Shown: piece by piece, positions 39,860 to 49,718 of the stretch
Numbering within the stretch: the first letter of the stretch is position 1
Layout: the number at the start of each line of letters is the position of its first letter
Source of the DNA: Photorhabdus khanii NC19
GTDB lineage: Bacteria > Pseudomonadota > Gammaproteobacteria > Enterobacterales > Enterobacteriaceae
Assembly (NCBI RefSeq): GCF_000517265.1
Contig: NZ_AYSJ01000002.1
Location: forward strand, 528,307 to 592,306
Reading direction: 5' to 3'
Length of the DNA stretch: 64,000 nt
The notes under the pieces: model-generated
The model's database searches: none
Seen by the model: only the letters and a program-made list of their open reading frames with translations
What the model was told of the DNA's origin: nothing
Program-made: the position numbers and the translations under genes

Positions 39860-40444
39860 ATGTAAATAACTTATTCAATTCTTTCATATAAGATAAAAGT
39901 AGTATCAATATTTTTATTTGAAAATTTACTTCATAAAAAATTTTCATTGTGAATGAAAGTTTACTTTTTAAATGTGTGGTTATTAAATCCATTTAAGAGG
40001 GAGATAATGTTGTAATTGTATTTTAATTCGTTTTGGTAATATGTCTATTTTAGTGTTTTTAGTAAATAATATATTAGTGAAAGTTTTCTGAATAATTATA
40101 TATAAATTCTTTATAATAATTTATCCCTGCTTAAATAAGATAAATTATAGGCTCATCTTTATTGATTTTAGTTTTAAATTGTCAAATATTTTTTGATTAA
40201 TTTAGAATCAATAATTATCATCTTATTAGTTACCATTAAAATAGTAACATATAAATTAATTACATTATTAAATAATAACTTGGAAATATATTCATGTGTA
40301 TTGATTTTTTTACACTTATTGTTAGCTTTATCCACCCAAGATTATTTCCATAATTTTACTATGGTTATGGTAAATATTGATTTAATAATTAAATAGTTAG
40401 GTGTATTTATTGTCATTTTATACAAGTTCACATAATCATTTCAT
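39860..40444. other. Very AT-rich spacer upstream of the hemophilin locus
   Basis: About 580 bases. A 67-codon open frame starting with TTG at 40193 is AT-driven with no ribosome site and is not called. The spacer probably carries the promoter and silencer (H-NS-like) region for the locus downstream. Confidence 0.5.
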
Positions 40445-40463
40445 GATAATGATTATCATTTCA
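40445..40463. promoter_or_regulatory. Fur box of the T11SS/hemophilin locus
   Basis: GATAATGATTATCATTTCA matches the 19-base Fur consensus at 15 positions. A possible -35/-10 pair (TTCATT at 40460, TAATAT at 40483, 17 apart) would overlap it. This predicts iron-repressed transcription of the hemophilin gene at 40569. Confidence 0.85.
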
Positions 40464-40568
40464 TTTTTTATTAAAAGTACGTTAATATGCGCGTCAGTCT
40501 TCGGACAGTACTAAAACTATGTAATAAGCAATCTCTAACATTTAATTAGTTAACATAAGGAATATGCT

Positions 40569-41315
40569 ATGAACAAAGTTAAAGTGTTAATTGCAGTATT
40601 AGGTACATGTGGATTAGTAACACAAGCAATAGCTACCCCTGGTTTTGGGCAAACTCAAAATTTTGATCAGAATAAACCCAGCATTAGGGTAAATGTGACT
40701 GAAAAGGGGGGGACTGGTCATGCAAGCTCTGGGGGAGAACCGGGGATTGGGGTGCAGTCTATAGCCGGAGGTAAAATTGTCAGCTTCTCGGGCCTTACCC
40801 GTTATGCCGCAGCGGATGCCAATGGTATTCATAAAATTTCTATGCCTGGATCAGGTAGCCATGGTGGTATGGGGGTCTTTAACTTTAGTAAAGTCGCTAA
40901 TGCTGATGTCTACTTTGGTGAATGGTCACAAACCGGTCAGATAAACGATAAGACTCATACTGCCTATTATTCCGGTAAAGACATAACGACTAATTTACCT
41001 ACTGGTGGCATAGCAACCTATACGGTTAAAGGAATTAACCAATATAGTGGCAGCAATGCTCTGCAAGGGACATTCACTGCTGATTTCGGCCAGAAAAGGC
41101 TTTCTGGTTCAATAGCAAATAGTGCATTGACTGTTGGTATTGATTCTAGAATTAGAGCAGATGGCTCGTTTGTTGGGACGGCGACAGCAGGAAATGTTGT
41201 CGGTACAAACAACGGCCACTTCTTTGGTGATAATGCGTCGAGTTTAGCTGGTGTGGCTAAATTTAATTCGGATCACAGTAAAGATACCGCCTTTGGTGGG
41301 ACTAAAAATCCATAA
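40569..41315 (+). CDS. Hemophilin-like secreted heme carrier (T11SS cargo, HrpC/HphA type)
   Basis: 248 residues. Signal peptide ends about residue 22 (LVTQAIA). The mature N-terminal part begins TPGFGQTQ and has the hemophilin-like handle region; the C-terminal third has the TbpB-type small barrel signature LQGTFTADFGQKRLSGSI, GHFFGDNASSLAGVAKF and terminal AFGGTK, the domain recognised by Slam/T11SS translocators. There is no lipobox, so it should be released as a soluble hemophore. It is followed by its presumed secretor gene and preceded by a Fur box. Heme binding itself is inferred from family and context. Confidence 0.88.
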   Translation: MNKVKVLIAVLGTCGLVTQAIATPGFGQTQNFDQNKPSIRVNVTEKGGTGHASSGGEPGIGVQSIAGGKIVSFSGLTRYAAADANGIHKISMPGSGSHGGMGVFNFSKVANADVYFGEWSQTGQINDKTHTAYYSGKDITTNLPTGGIATYTVKGINQYSGSNALQGTFTADFGQKRLSGSIANSALTVGIDSRIRADGSFVGTATAGNVVGTNNGHFFGDNASSLAGVAKFNSDHSKDTAFGGTKNP

Positions 41316-41334
41316 TATGAATTTGTGTTAACTG

Positions 41335-41375
41335 AATAAGGCAAAGTTCATATGGGCTTTGTCTTATTTTGTTTA
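41335..41375 (+). terminator. Intercistronic terminator/attenuator between hemophilin and secretor genes
   Basis: AATAAGGCAAAG (41335-41346) pairs with CTTTGTCTTATT (41357-41368) through 12 bp (one G-T) around a 10-base loop, followed by a T-rich stretch. Partial read-through would give much more cargo than secretor. Confidence 0.75.
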
Positions 41376-41409
41376 TTTATTGGTCCGACTATTAAGCAGT
41401 GATATTCCG

Positions 41410-42897
41410 ATGTTAAATGCCCCCATTATCCGTTTTACCATACTGCTCAACTGTTTGTTTTTTTACCCTTCTTTGGCTCTGGCAGATGAAGATACCGGCA
41501 GAAGATTGTGGAATAACGTACAGCGAAATTTGCAGGAACAAGAAAAAGAGATCATCACTGATGAAACTGTGAATGAGAATACTGATCATTTATCGATAGT
41601 CCTTAATGGTCAGACTTTCAGTGTTGAGAATAATGTGAATGAGGTTGGTCAGGCGCTGTATTTATCTATTAATCATCAACAAGTTAAGGACGTAGAGCGC
41701 TTTTTATTGATGTATCAGAAGTTACCTGGGCATGATATGCAATTGGTACATTTTGCTCAGGCGAATCTTGCACGTTCGCAGGGTAATTTAGTGGCGGCAG
41801 AACAGCATTATCAGGCTATTTTGCACCAGCAACCTGATTTTACCCGGGCTAAATTGGAGTTAGCCAGGGTCTATTATGAGAACCAGAAAAATAAAGAGGC
41901 AGGTTTACTGTTTAATGAGATTTCTGCGGCGAATCACGATAACGAAAATAAATTACCACCAGCAGTCATTAAGAATATAACCAGCTATCAGGATGCGATT
42001 GAATTGCGTAATGCCTGGCGTGGGTCTTTTGCCGTAGGATATATTTTTAACGACAATACTAATATGTCACCAAATAAGCCTCCTGTTTGCCAGAAATATG
42101 CTGAAAATGGCAGTTGTATAGCTGAACGTGAGTTGCCTTTGGCAAAGAAGGCAAATGGTATCAGTTATGATGCTACGTTACGTAAGATATACCAGCTAAG
42201 TGGTCACCACGGTATATCCTTGCGTTCAATGACTTATGGTGAAAGTTATCGTCATCATAGTGAGGAAAATGAAAATACCACTTCCGCTTATTTGGGATAT
42301 AATTATAAGGCACAGAAAAATGATTTTCTGATAGGTCCAATTATTGAGTTTAATCATGTTGGTAACCATTCCCGTTATCGCACCACAGGAGTGAAAACTG
42401 AATGGATGAATATTCTATCAAAAAATCTGGCATTGAATCTTGAAGGTGAATATAAACAGTTTCGTTATCATAAACTTTATAATCATAATGACGGTAATAT
42501 GACTTCTGTTTATGCCACCTTATCTTATTATTTAACTGATCAGACAATTACCTTTACTGGTGGTGATTGGGTTAATAAAACCAGTGTTGAGAAAGCGGAT
42601 GATTATCAACAGAAAGGCATACGAGCGGGTATTTCTACCCAGTTGTATCCGGGAATTAATGCGGTGGTATTTACCGCATTACGACAGAGGCAGTTTGGAG
42701 ATTACAGTATGCCATTAAGTGCACGCCGTAAAGACAATGAACAACTCTATTCGGCAATTCTCAGTATGCCTAAATTTGATGTTTTTGGCTTAACGCCGGT
42801 CATCACTTATCGGTATAGAAAAAACAATAGTAATGTCGATTGGCTATACTCATATAGCAAAAACGAAGTGTTAATTAAGTTTGAAAAATATTTTTGA
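41410..42897 (+). CDS. Type XI secretion outer-membrane protein (DUF560/Slam family)
   Basis: 495 residues. ATG 41410 is chosen because it yields a good signal peptide (FTILLNCLFFYPSLALA); a TTG frame start at 41359 lies in the upstream hairpin tail. Residues about 60-190 are helical, TPR-like (ARSQGNLVAAEQHYQAIL, LARVYYENQKNKEAG). The rest is a beta-barrel with alternating strands and a terminal Phe (LIKFEKYF). This is the Slam architecture, which translocates TbpB-barrel cargo across the outer membrane. The cargo gene is immediately upstream. Confidence 0.9.
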   Translation: MLNAPIIRFTILLNCLFFYPSLALADEDTGRRLWNNVQRNLQEQEKEIITDETVNENTDHLSIVLNGQTFSVENNVNEVGQALYLSINHQQVKDVERFLLMYQKLPGHDMQLVHFAQANLARSQGNLVAAEQHYQAILHQQPDFTRAKLELARVYYENQKNKEAGLLFNEISAANHDNENKLPPAVIKNITSYQDAIELRNAWRGSFAVGYIFNDNTNMSPNKPPVCQKYAENGSCIAERELPLAKKANGISYDATLRKIYQLSGHHGISLRSMTYGESYRHHSEENENTTSAYLGYNYKAQKNDFLIGPIIEFNHVGNHSRYRTTGVKTEWMNILSKNLALNLEGEYKQFRYHKLYNHNDGNMTSVYATLSYYLTDQTITFTGGDWVNKTSVEKADDYQQKGIRAGISTQLYPGINAVVFTALRQRQFGDYSMPLSARRKDNEQLYSAILSMPKFDVFGLTPVITYRYRKNNSNVDWLYSYSKNEVLIKFEKYF

Positions 42898-42949
42898 TAT
42901 TGATTGAAGTAATAGGTTATTTAAATCCGTACTATGGCAGATAATCACT

Positions 42950-45949
42950 ATGCATAAATTAAATAATAAATACAGTAAAATAACATTGGTGGTGGTATTA
43001 ACTTACAACCTGATACCTTACCGTGTTGATGCAGATACACCAATACCCCCTGTTCAATCAGTGAAACAGCCTGCTGGAGATAAGGCCGACTTAGGCAAAA
43101 TTAACGTTTCAGCAACCAGTGAAAAAGATCAGGCAGGCTATGACGCGGTGTATGATAAAGATATTACCAATATTTACCTGGGTAAGGATTTGGTAGAACG
43201 CTATAAGGGTGCTTCACCTGCGGATGTTTTAAAAAGTGCAGTTGGCGTATTCAGTGGTGATTCCAGAAATAGTGGCGCATTAGATCCTAATATCCGCGGC
43301 ATTCAGGGACAGGGGCGGGTTCCTGTTACCATTGATGGTACTGAACAGGCCATTACGACCTGGCGTGGTTATAACGGTGCTAATAACCGTAATTATATTG
43401 ATCCTAATCTGATCAGCAGCATTGAAATAGAAAAAGGTCCGTCACTAACTCGGGGGGTAAAAGGTTCCATCGGTGGGGCCGTAATGATTAAAACCTTGGG
43501 CATAGATGATGTGGTACCGGCAGATGAGAGTTTCGGAATTAATCTGAAATTGGAGACCAGCAGCAATGCGGTGAAGGAACGTGTACCGAGTCTGCAATGG
43601 GGGCAAGATTATCGTGATATTCCTGGTTTTACTAAGGGATTTAACTATGTTGATCCTGCGTTAGAAATTACACCAAAAAATTCAAAAGATAATAAATTAT
43701 TTGGTCTGAAAGATAATGCAATACGTCTGGCGATAGGTACTCGGCAGGAATACTTTGATCTCATGGCAGCCTATAGCTATCGTAGTAAGGGAAATTATTT
43801 TGCTGGTAAGGGGGGAGCCCATCGCTATGACGCTCCGATCAGTGATAAGGATAAAGTTATACTTGATGGTGGTACCCGGCCGTATGATCCTTATTTACCT
43901 TTCGCGGCACGTATATATCGCCCCGGCAATGAAGTGCCGAATACTTCCAGTGAAATGGAATCTTGGTTACTTAAAAATACTTGGCATCTGGCTAATCAAC
44001 AGACTATCGAGTTTGGTATCCGCGATACCAAGACGACTTACGGTGAAATTATGCCTTCGCGCATTAGTTGGGTTCGAGCTGAGGAGAATATTGTATCGCA
44101 ATGGCCTTTGGCTAATGTACATCAGCAGGCATTTAATGTGGACTATAAATGGAAGCCTGATGGGAACAAGTGGGTTGATTTTGATATGAAGTTCTGGGTT
44201 ACCCGTACTATTAGTAATACTAATACAGCTGGGGGGTATCCTCGTGAGCCGCGGGAAAGGGATGAGGTCTGGGATGTGAATGGTAAGGAAAGAGATCCGA
44301 ATAAAGATGGTAGCTTGGTAGAGACTGCTTCCACTAATGCGCATAATAACCGCTGGGGTGTTGATCTTTCTAATGCTTTCGCGCTGACTGCGGATTTGGA
44401 TTTAACATTGTCGGCTAATCTGCAACGGGAACGTTTGGGCTCGCATGATGATTATGAAGCAAAGAGTTTCTCCAATTTTCGTGCATTACCAAGAAAAGGG
44501 CGTCGTCAGGAAAATAATATTGCCTTTAATTTCGACTGGCGCCCTACTTCATGGCTGGCATTAAGCGCTGGGGCTAAACGGGTGAGCTATTGGTCTAAGG
44601 ATGATTTTTTAAATGAGCGTTTAGCGGCGCGTGATCATCGTTATAGTAAGGACAAAAAACTGGTTGGTCGGGGGCTGCAATATAAGAGAACACTTACTGA
44701 ACGTGAAGCTGAATTATTTAAAAAATTTAATGATTGCTCATGGTGTTTGACTGATGATGAATTTGATAAATATTTTGAAAAGAATTTCTCGGAATCAGAA
44801 GAGCGAGATTCAATTCTTCGCCCTATGGTACCGGTAGATGTGCTTTGGCAATATCGTGACGATGGTAAGTTATATAAACAAGATAACCCCTATTTCAATG
44901 GCGAGCTTGATATGAATGAGCGTGTTATTGATCCTGTCACTAACAAAGAAGTATATAAATATGAATACAGTGATACCCAAGATAATAGCCGTTATAGTGA
45001 TAGTTCAGGAGAAATATTGAGTAATAGTGATGGAGGTTTAGTTTATAAAGAAAAAAGTGAACAGGAGCGTTGGGCTAAACAACCTAAACGTAAAGATTAT
45101 GCTTGGGCACCGGTATTTTCCGCAACAGCTTATGTGAGTGATAATGCACGTATCTATGCACGTTATGCCGAAGCGGTACGTATGCCGAGTATTTTTGAAG
45201 ATACCGTCGGCTTTTCCTCTGGTTTGACTGATAAACCGGCCCGCTCTTTTAAACCTGAACGTAGCAAAACAGTTGAAGTGGGTTATGTTCATGATTTAAG
45301 TCAGTTGTTGGGGGCGGAGCATAATGCGGATATTAAATTCGCTTATTACAATACGGTCATAGAGAATGTTTTTGACCGTGATAGTAACTTTAAATTTACT
45401 CAATTAGATAAACAGAAATTATCGGGTTTAGAAGTACAAGGGCGTTATGACAACGGGGGATTCTTTACCCAGTTTGGCTTGTCTTACAATCTTAAAAATA
45501 AAGTTTGTGATAAAACCTCCGCAGGTATACTAGATCCGACTAATCGATTTGGTGTTCCAGAATGTATTGATGGCGGTTTTCCCGGTGGTTTTTTAAGAAC
45601 GACTATTCCTCCCCGTTATTCTCTTAATCTGAATATTGGTGGCCGGTTATTAGATGAAGATTTAGAAATAGGGAGCCGGGTGTTGTATCACAGCAGTGTG
45701 GAGAATAAGGATGAAAAATGGTTGATGAAAAAAATGCCGGGCACTTATAAAGGGATAAATAATAACCCGATGCGCTGGAATCCGGTAATGACCGTAGATG
45801 CTTATATTAATTATAAGGTTACGCCAAATGTTGTTGTTGAATTATCCGGCACTAACTTAACCGATCGCTATTATCTGGACCCGTTAACCCGCTCCATGAT
45901 GCCGGCGCCCGGACGGACGTTTAAGCTTAGTGTCACCAGTCAGTTCTGA
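42950..45949 (+). CDS. TonB-dependent receptor for heme/hemophilin
   Basis: 999 residues. An N-terminal leader is followed by a TonB-box region and plug (about 48-190: KINVSATSEK, IRGIQGQGRVPVTIDGTEQ, SIEIEKGPSLTRGVKGSIGG). The large barrel includes IYARYAEAVRMPS (a FRAP/NPNL-like receptor segment) and ends in SVTSQF. The size and the neighbours point to a heme or hemophilin receptor similar to HphR/HasR classes. It lies 52 bases after the secretor and carries no separate promoter that I could see. Confidence 0.9.
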   Translation: MHKLNNKYSKITLVVVLTYNLIPYRVDADTPIPPVQSVKQPAGDKADLGKINVSATSEKDQAGYDAVYDKDITNIYLGKDLVERYKGASPADVLKSAVGVFSGDSRNSGALDPNIRGIQGQGRVPVTIDGTEQAITTWRGYNGANNRNYIDPNLISSIEIEKGPSLTRGVKGSIGGAVMIKTLGIDDVVPADESFGINLKLETSSNAVKERVPSLQWGQDYRDIPGFTKGFNYVDPALEITPKNSKDNKLFGLKDNAIRLAIGTRQEYFDLMAAYSYRSKGNYFAGKGGAHRYDAPISDKDKVILDGGTRPYDPYLPFAARIYRPGNEVPNTSSEMESWLLKNTWHLANQQTIEFGIRDTKTTYGEIMPSRISWVRAEENIVSQWPLANVHQQAFNVDYKWKPDGNKWVDFDMKFWVTRTISNTNTAGGYPREPRERDEVWDVNGKERDPNKDGSLVETASTNAHNNRWGVDLSNAFALTADLDLTLSANLQRERLGSHDDYEAKSFSNFRALPRKGRRQENNIAFNFDWRPTSWLALSAGAKRVSYWSKDDFLNERLAARDHRYSKDKKLVGRGLQYKRTLTEREAELFKKFNDCSWCLTDDEFDKYFEKNFSESEERDSILRPMVPVDVLWQYRDDGKLYKQDNPYFNGELDMNERVIDPVTNKEVYKYEYSDTQDNSRYSDSSGEILSNSDGGLVYKEKSEQERWAKQPKRKDYAWAPVFSATAYVSDNARIYARYAEAVRMPSIFEDTVGFSSGLTDKPARSFKPERSKTVEVGYVHDLSQLLGAEHNADIKFAYYNTVIENVFDRDSNFKFTQLDKQKLSGLEVQGRYDNGGFFTQFGLSYNLKNKVCDKTSAGILDPTNRFGVPECIDGGFPGGFLRTTIPPRYSLNLNIGGRLLDEDLEIGSRVLYHSSVENKDEKWLMKKMPGTYKGINNNPMRWNPVMTVDAYINYKVTPNVVVELSGTNLTDRYYLDPLTRSMMPAPGRTFKLSVTSQF

Positions 45950-45958
45950 CTCTTGACG

Positions 45959-45992
45959 GGAGATTAACCTGCCTGTAAGAAGGTTAATCTCC
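45959..45992 (+). terminator. Perfect hairpin between receptor and tonB genes
   Basis: GGAGATTAACCT / AGGTTAATCTCC, 12 bp with a 10-base loop, no T run. It could be an RNA-processing or stability element rather than a terminator. Confidence 0.55.
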
Positions 45993-46023
45993 GCAGATAA
46001 CGAGCGGAAAGGTGGCTTGAATT

Positions 46024-46824
46024 ATGATGAAAAATCGTCTTTATATTGGCTTGTTTGCTTCTTTGCTGCTACATGCAAGTGTCATTGTGATTATGGCATC
46101 TCATTTATTACGTGATGACAGCGCAAATAATCAATCAGTGAATTCGCCAATAATCAGTATCTCAATAGAAATGGTTGCTTCAGCGGCACCTGCTGGGCAG
46201 GAGCAGCCTACGAAGCAGGAACCTCTCCCGCCTCCGTTACCCCCCGAAGTGGTGGTAGCGGAATCACCGCTTGAGGCGAAAATAGCGCTCAATAAGCCAG
46301 CGGACAGGCCACGGAAACGAGAGCCGCGGAAACCGCCGGAAGAACATGCCGATGCCAAACCGAGGAACAAACCACAGAAAGAGCCAGTAGAAGATCCCCG
46401 GCCAAAACTGGCAGAGCGTGGGCGTAAACCGGAAACGGAGCAAGCAGCGGACAGTTCCCAGGTGGCAGGGAGAGATGTTGTGGATTCACAGGCCGGCGCA
46501 CGTCAGGCGATGACCAGTCAACCGATGACGGGTTTGGGTTCCGATGATTTACAAGGTTATCAGTCTGCTTTACGTCGTGAAATTGAAAAACACAAACGCT
46601 ATCCACGTCGGGCGAAAAAGATGAAACAACAGGGTATTGTACAGGTAAGCTTTAGTTTACTGGACAGTGGTGAGCTGACAAATCCTCAATTAGTACGGAG
46701 TTCTGGCGCTGATGAATTGGATCGGGCTGCACTTGCGGCTATCCAACAAGCCCGGTCCGTGGGGGTAAAACCGGCTGGTTTGCCGAGGGATCATACCTTA
46801 GCGATAGAGTTTAATTTGCATTGA
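46024..46824 (+). CDS. Dedicated TonB energy transducer
   Basis: 266 residues. One N-terminal membrane anchor (about 5-24) ends with SHLLR; a Pro/Lys/Glu-rich spacer (about 55-150, EPLPPPLPPEVVV) spans the periplasm; the C-terminal TonB domain has YQSALRREIEKHKRYPRRAKKM-like start and VQVSFSLLDSGELTNPQLVRSSG. No exbB/exbD lies beside it. Location directly after the heme receptor suggests it is specific for that receptor. Confidence 0.93.
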   Translation: MMKNRLYIGLFASLLLHASVIVIMASHLLRDDSANNQSVNSPIISISIEMVASAAPAGQEQPTKQEPLPPPLPPEVVVAESPLEAKIALNKPADRPRKREPRKPPEEHADAKPRNKPQKEPVEDPRPKLAERGRKPETEQAADSSQVAGRDVVDSQAGARQAMTSQPMTGLGSDDLQGYQSALRREIEKHKRYPRRAKKMKQQGIVQVSFSLLDSGELTNPQLVRSSGADELDRAALAAIQQARSVGVKPAGLPRDHTLAIEFNLH

Positions 46825-46839
46825 GGAGGTGACTCCTCA
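46822..46839. terminator. Hairpin shared by convergent tonB and yjaB-like genes
   Basis: TGAGGAG / CTCCTCA with GTGA loop overlaps the tonB stop and the stop of the convergent gene, followed by TGCTTGTTTTC on the plus strand. Confidence 0.6.
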
Positions 46840-47274
46840 TGCTTGTTTTCTCATGTGTAATAACGGAAAAGGATTACCCTGGCCGTCAACTTCTGAACGG
46901 TTGAAAACGTTAAATCCCTGATGCAGATAGAAATCAACTGCTTGAATATTTTGTTCATTCACATCCAGTTCATTAATACCTAATTCGGTAATACCAAAAT
47001 TCAGGAGTGTTTTGCCGATACCTTTACCACGGGAATCAGGGGAGATAAACAGCATCTCAATCCGATGCTGAGCAACACCCATAAAACCCTCAATTTCGTT
47101 TTTGTCATCTGTTGCTTTATAAACAGTAAGCATTGGCAGATAGGTATGCAGAATCAGTGGGCGCAATTCATTAATATTTTCGTCAGATAAAAAATCATGG
47201 GTTGCCCGTATAGAGGCTTCCCAAATTTCGATCAGATTATTGAAATCTGCTTTTATTGCTCGTTGGATTCTCAT
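46837..47274 (-). CDS. GNAT N-acetyltransferase, YjaB-like
   Basis: 145 residues. GNAT motif A reads MLFISPDSRGKGIGKTLL (residues about 76-93), with NEQNIQAVDFYLHQGF as motif B. The layout ATHDFLS near residue 24 and GRSEVD-like RSEVDGQGNPFPLLHM at the end match E. coli YjaB. The acceptor is unknown. Confidence 0.9.
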   Translation of the reverse strand: MRIQRAIKADFNNLIEIWEASIRATHDFLSDENINELRPLILHTYLPMLTVYKATDDKNEIEGFMGVAQHRIEMLFISPDSRGKGIGKTLLNFGITELGINELDVNEQNIQAVDFYLHQGFNVFNRSEVDGQGNPFPLLHMRKQA

Positions 47275-47719
47275 ATTTATTCTGTTTAATTTCTTATTTT
47301 AACCAGTCTCTTAAATTGATGATGAATTGACTCTATCACATTTTTTGTGATGGATCGCTTCAGATGCTCATCAAACTCAGTCGTTATCCTAACCAGAATC
47401 TTTGATTGTTAAAATTGTTGCTATTTTGTGATCTATTTCATGAGTCGGAGGAGAGAGTTGAGTCTATTTGGTCTAATATTATTTTTTATAGTTAATTGAA
47501 TTTTAAACGAATTGGTTAGTTGAACTGCCTGGCGACACTAAATTAAAAATGTAAAAAACAATGCAGTATATCTTCGCTTACTAACTATAATGAGGTATTG
47601 GTTAATCAGGGCAAGAATAGCGTCATATTTCATCAACGCAGGTTCTGTTTGGATTGATCATTTCAATTGAACGGATAGTTCAATGATAAATATAAAATTA
47701 TTTTTTGAGGACAATGTTA
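47275..47719. other. Promoter-bearing spacer upstream of the autotransporter gene
   Basis: About 445 bases between divergent genes. No gene or clear binding site recognised; TTTTTTGAGGA just before 47720 is the ribosome site of the next gene. Confidence 0.5.
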
Positions 47720-49648
47720 ATGAAACGGTCATTTATATTTGCACCAGGTATATTAGCACTTGCGATAAGTGCAATTTCGAACGCACACGCTTATGACAAC
47801 CTATATGTTTTTGGCGATAGCTTAAGCGATGGCGGAAATAATGGTCGATTCACGACGGACGGTGAGACAAGTAAATTGTATAACGATTTTATCGCTAAAC
47901 AATTAGGGATTGAGCTGACCAACTCTAAGAACGGAGGCAACAATTACGCTGCCGGTGGCGCGACTGCTGTTGCCAGTTTAAATAATAAAGACAACACACA
48001 GGATCAGGTAACTGGTTATCTGGCAAGTCACGGTGGACATGCTGACCCTAATGGTATGTATGTTCATTGGATTGGTGGCAATGATGTTGACGCTGCATTA
48101 CGAAATCCAGCTAAAGCGGAAGAAATTATTACTAAGAGTGCGGTGGCGGCTTCATCACAGGTACATGCTCTTCTCAATGCAGGAGCTGGGTTGGTGATAG
48201 TGCCTACGGTTCCTGATGTGGGTACGACTCCGAAGATTATGGAGTTTGTTCTCTCTAAGGTGGGAGCTACTCCTGAATATCTGGCTAAAATTCATGTAGC
48301 AGTCAACGGGTATCCCACAATTGATAAAGACACCCGTCTTCAAGTTATCCATGGTGTTTTCAAACAGATTGGAGCCAATGTTTCAGGAGGTGACGCCCAA
48401 AAAGCTGAGGAGACCACTAAGCAATTGATTGATGGTTATAAAGAATTAAGTAGTAACGCTTCAAAATTGGTTGATAACTATAATCAATTAGAAGATATGG
48501 CTCTTAGCCAAGAAAATGGCAATATTGTTCGCGTTGATGTTAATGCCCTCTTGCATGAAGTTATCGCTAATCCTCTACGCTATGGTTTTCTCAACACCAT
48601 CGGTTACGCTTGCGCCCAGGGTGTTAAGGCGGATTCCTGTAGTTCTAAAGATGTCGGTTTTGATGCCAGCAAGCCCTTTTTATTCGCTGATGATTTCCAT
48701 CCAACGCCAGCCGCACAGCATATGGTTGGTGAATACACTGTTTCAGTCCTCAATGCTCCGTATCGGGTTATGCTACTGACGAACGCTAACAATGTGCCTG
48801 TGAAAGGGGCACTTGCTTCCCTCGACGGCCGTTTACAGCAATTGCGTAATGTGGGTAACGAGCAGGGTAAACTAGGTGTATTCGGTGGTTATAGTGGTAA
48901 TCACAACCACACGCTGACATTGGGTAGCGACTATCAGATTACGGATAATATTCTGTTGGGTGGCATGATCTCGCGTTATCAGGATAATTCTTCTCCAGCC
49001 GATAATTTCCGTTATGATGGCCGCGGCAATGTGCTCACCGCTTACGGCTTGTGGCGTTACTACGATAAAGGTTGGATTAGCGGCGATCTCCACTATTTGG
49101 ATATGAAATATGAGGACATTACTCGAGGTATCGTGCTCAATGAGTGGTTACGCAATGAAAACGCCTCGACTTCCGGCCATCAATGGGGCGGACGTATTAC
49201 CGCTGGTTGGGATATTTCGCTGGCATCTGCCGTCACGACCAGCCCAGTCATTCAGTACGCTTGGGATAAGAGTTATGTTAAAGGTTATCGTGAATCGGGT
49301 AATAACAGCACTGCCATGCATTTTGGTGATCAGCGCTACGACTCTCAGGTTGGTACGTTAGGCTGGCGTCTTGACACGAATTTTGGTTATTTTAACCCCT
49401 ATGCTGAAGTTCGGTTCAACCACCAGTTTGGTGATAAACGTTATCAGATTCGCAGTGCTATCAACTCAACCCAAACCTCTTTCGTTAGAGAAAGCCAAAA
49501 ACAGGATACCCATTGGCGTGAATACACGATTGGTATGAATGCTGTTATTGCAAAGGATTGGGGTGCTTTTGCGTCAGTATCACGCAATGATGGTGATGTT
49601 CAGAATCATACCTATGCTTTCAGTTTGGGTGTCAGCGCCAGCTTCTAA
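47720..49648 (+). CDS. Autotransporter GDSL esterase/lipase (EstA/ApeE type)
   Basis: 642 residues from ATG 47720, where GAGG is 9 bases upstream. A signal peptide (to about residue 24, SNAHA) precedes a GDSL passenger: block I FGDSLSDGGN with catalytic Ser, block III GGND, and the C-terminal block V DDFHPTPAAQH holding Asp and His. The last about 270 residues form an autotransporter beta-barrel ending in SLGVSASF. The enzyme is displayed on the cell surface and should hydrolyse ester lipids. It is monocistronic with a terminator. Confidence 0.95.
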   Translation: MKRSFIFAPGILALAISAISNAHAYDNLYVFGDSLSDGGNNGRFTTDGETSKLYNDFIAKQLGIELTNSKNGGNNYAAGGATAVASLNNKDNTQDQVTGYLASHGGHADPNGMYVHWIGGNDVDAALRNPAKAEEIITKSAVAASSQVHALLNAGAGLVIVPTVPDVGTTPKIMEFVLSKVGATPEYLAKIHVAVNGYPTIDKDTRLQVIHGVFKQIGANVSGGDAQKAEETTKQLIDGYKELSSNASKLVDNYNQLEDMALSQENGNIVRVDVNALLHEVIANPLRYGFLNTIGYACAQGVKADSCSSKDVGFDASKPFLFADDFHPTPAAQHMVGEYTVSVLNAPYRVMLLTNANNVPVKGALASLDGRLQQLRNVGNEQGKLGVFGGYSGNHNHTLTLGSDYQITDNILLGGMISRYQDNSSPADNFRYDGRGNVLTAYGLWRYYDKGWISGDLHYLDMKYEDITRGIVLNEWLRNENASTSGHQWGGRITAGWDISLASAVTTSPVIQYAWDKSYVKGYRESGNNSTAMHFGDQRYDSQVGTLGWRLDTNFGYFNPYAEVRFNHQFGDKRYQIRSAINSTQTSFVRESQKQDTHWREYTIGMNAVIAKDWGAFASVSRNDGDVQNHTYAFSLGVSASF

Positions 49649-49676
49649 TCGTGCGTTGGTTAAAAAATTAAGTGAT

Positions 49677-49702
49677 AATGCCCGATTAAATGATCGGGCA
49701 TT
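49677..49702. terminator. Terminator after autotransporter gene
   Basis: AATGCCCGAT / ATCGGGCATT, a 10-bp stem with 6-base loop, between convergent genes and followed by TT on the plus strand. Confidence 0.75.
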
Positions 49703-49718
49703 TCCTGGCCACTCGTCA

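Noticed and set aside
40193..40396. 67-residue hydrophobic open frame
   Set aside because: Starts at TTG, no ribosome site, amino-acid content fits random AT-rich sequence.
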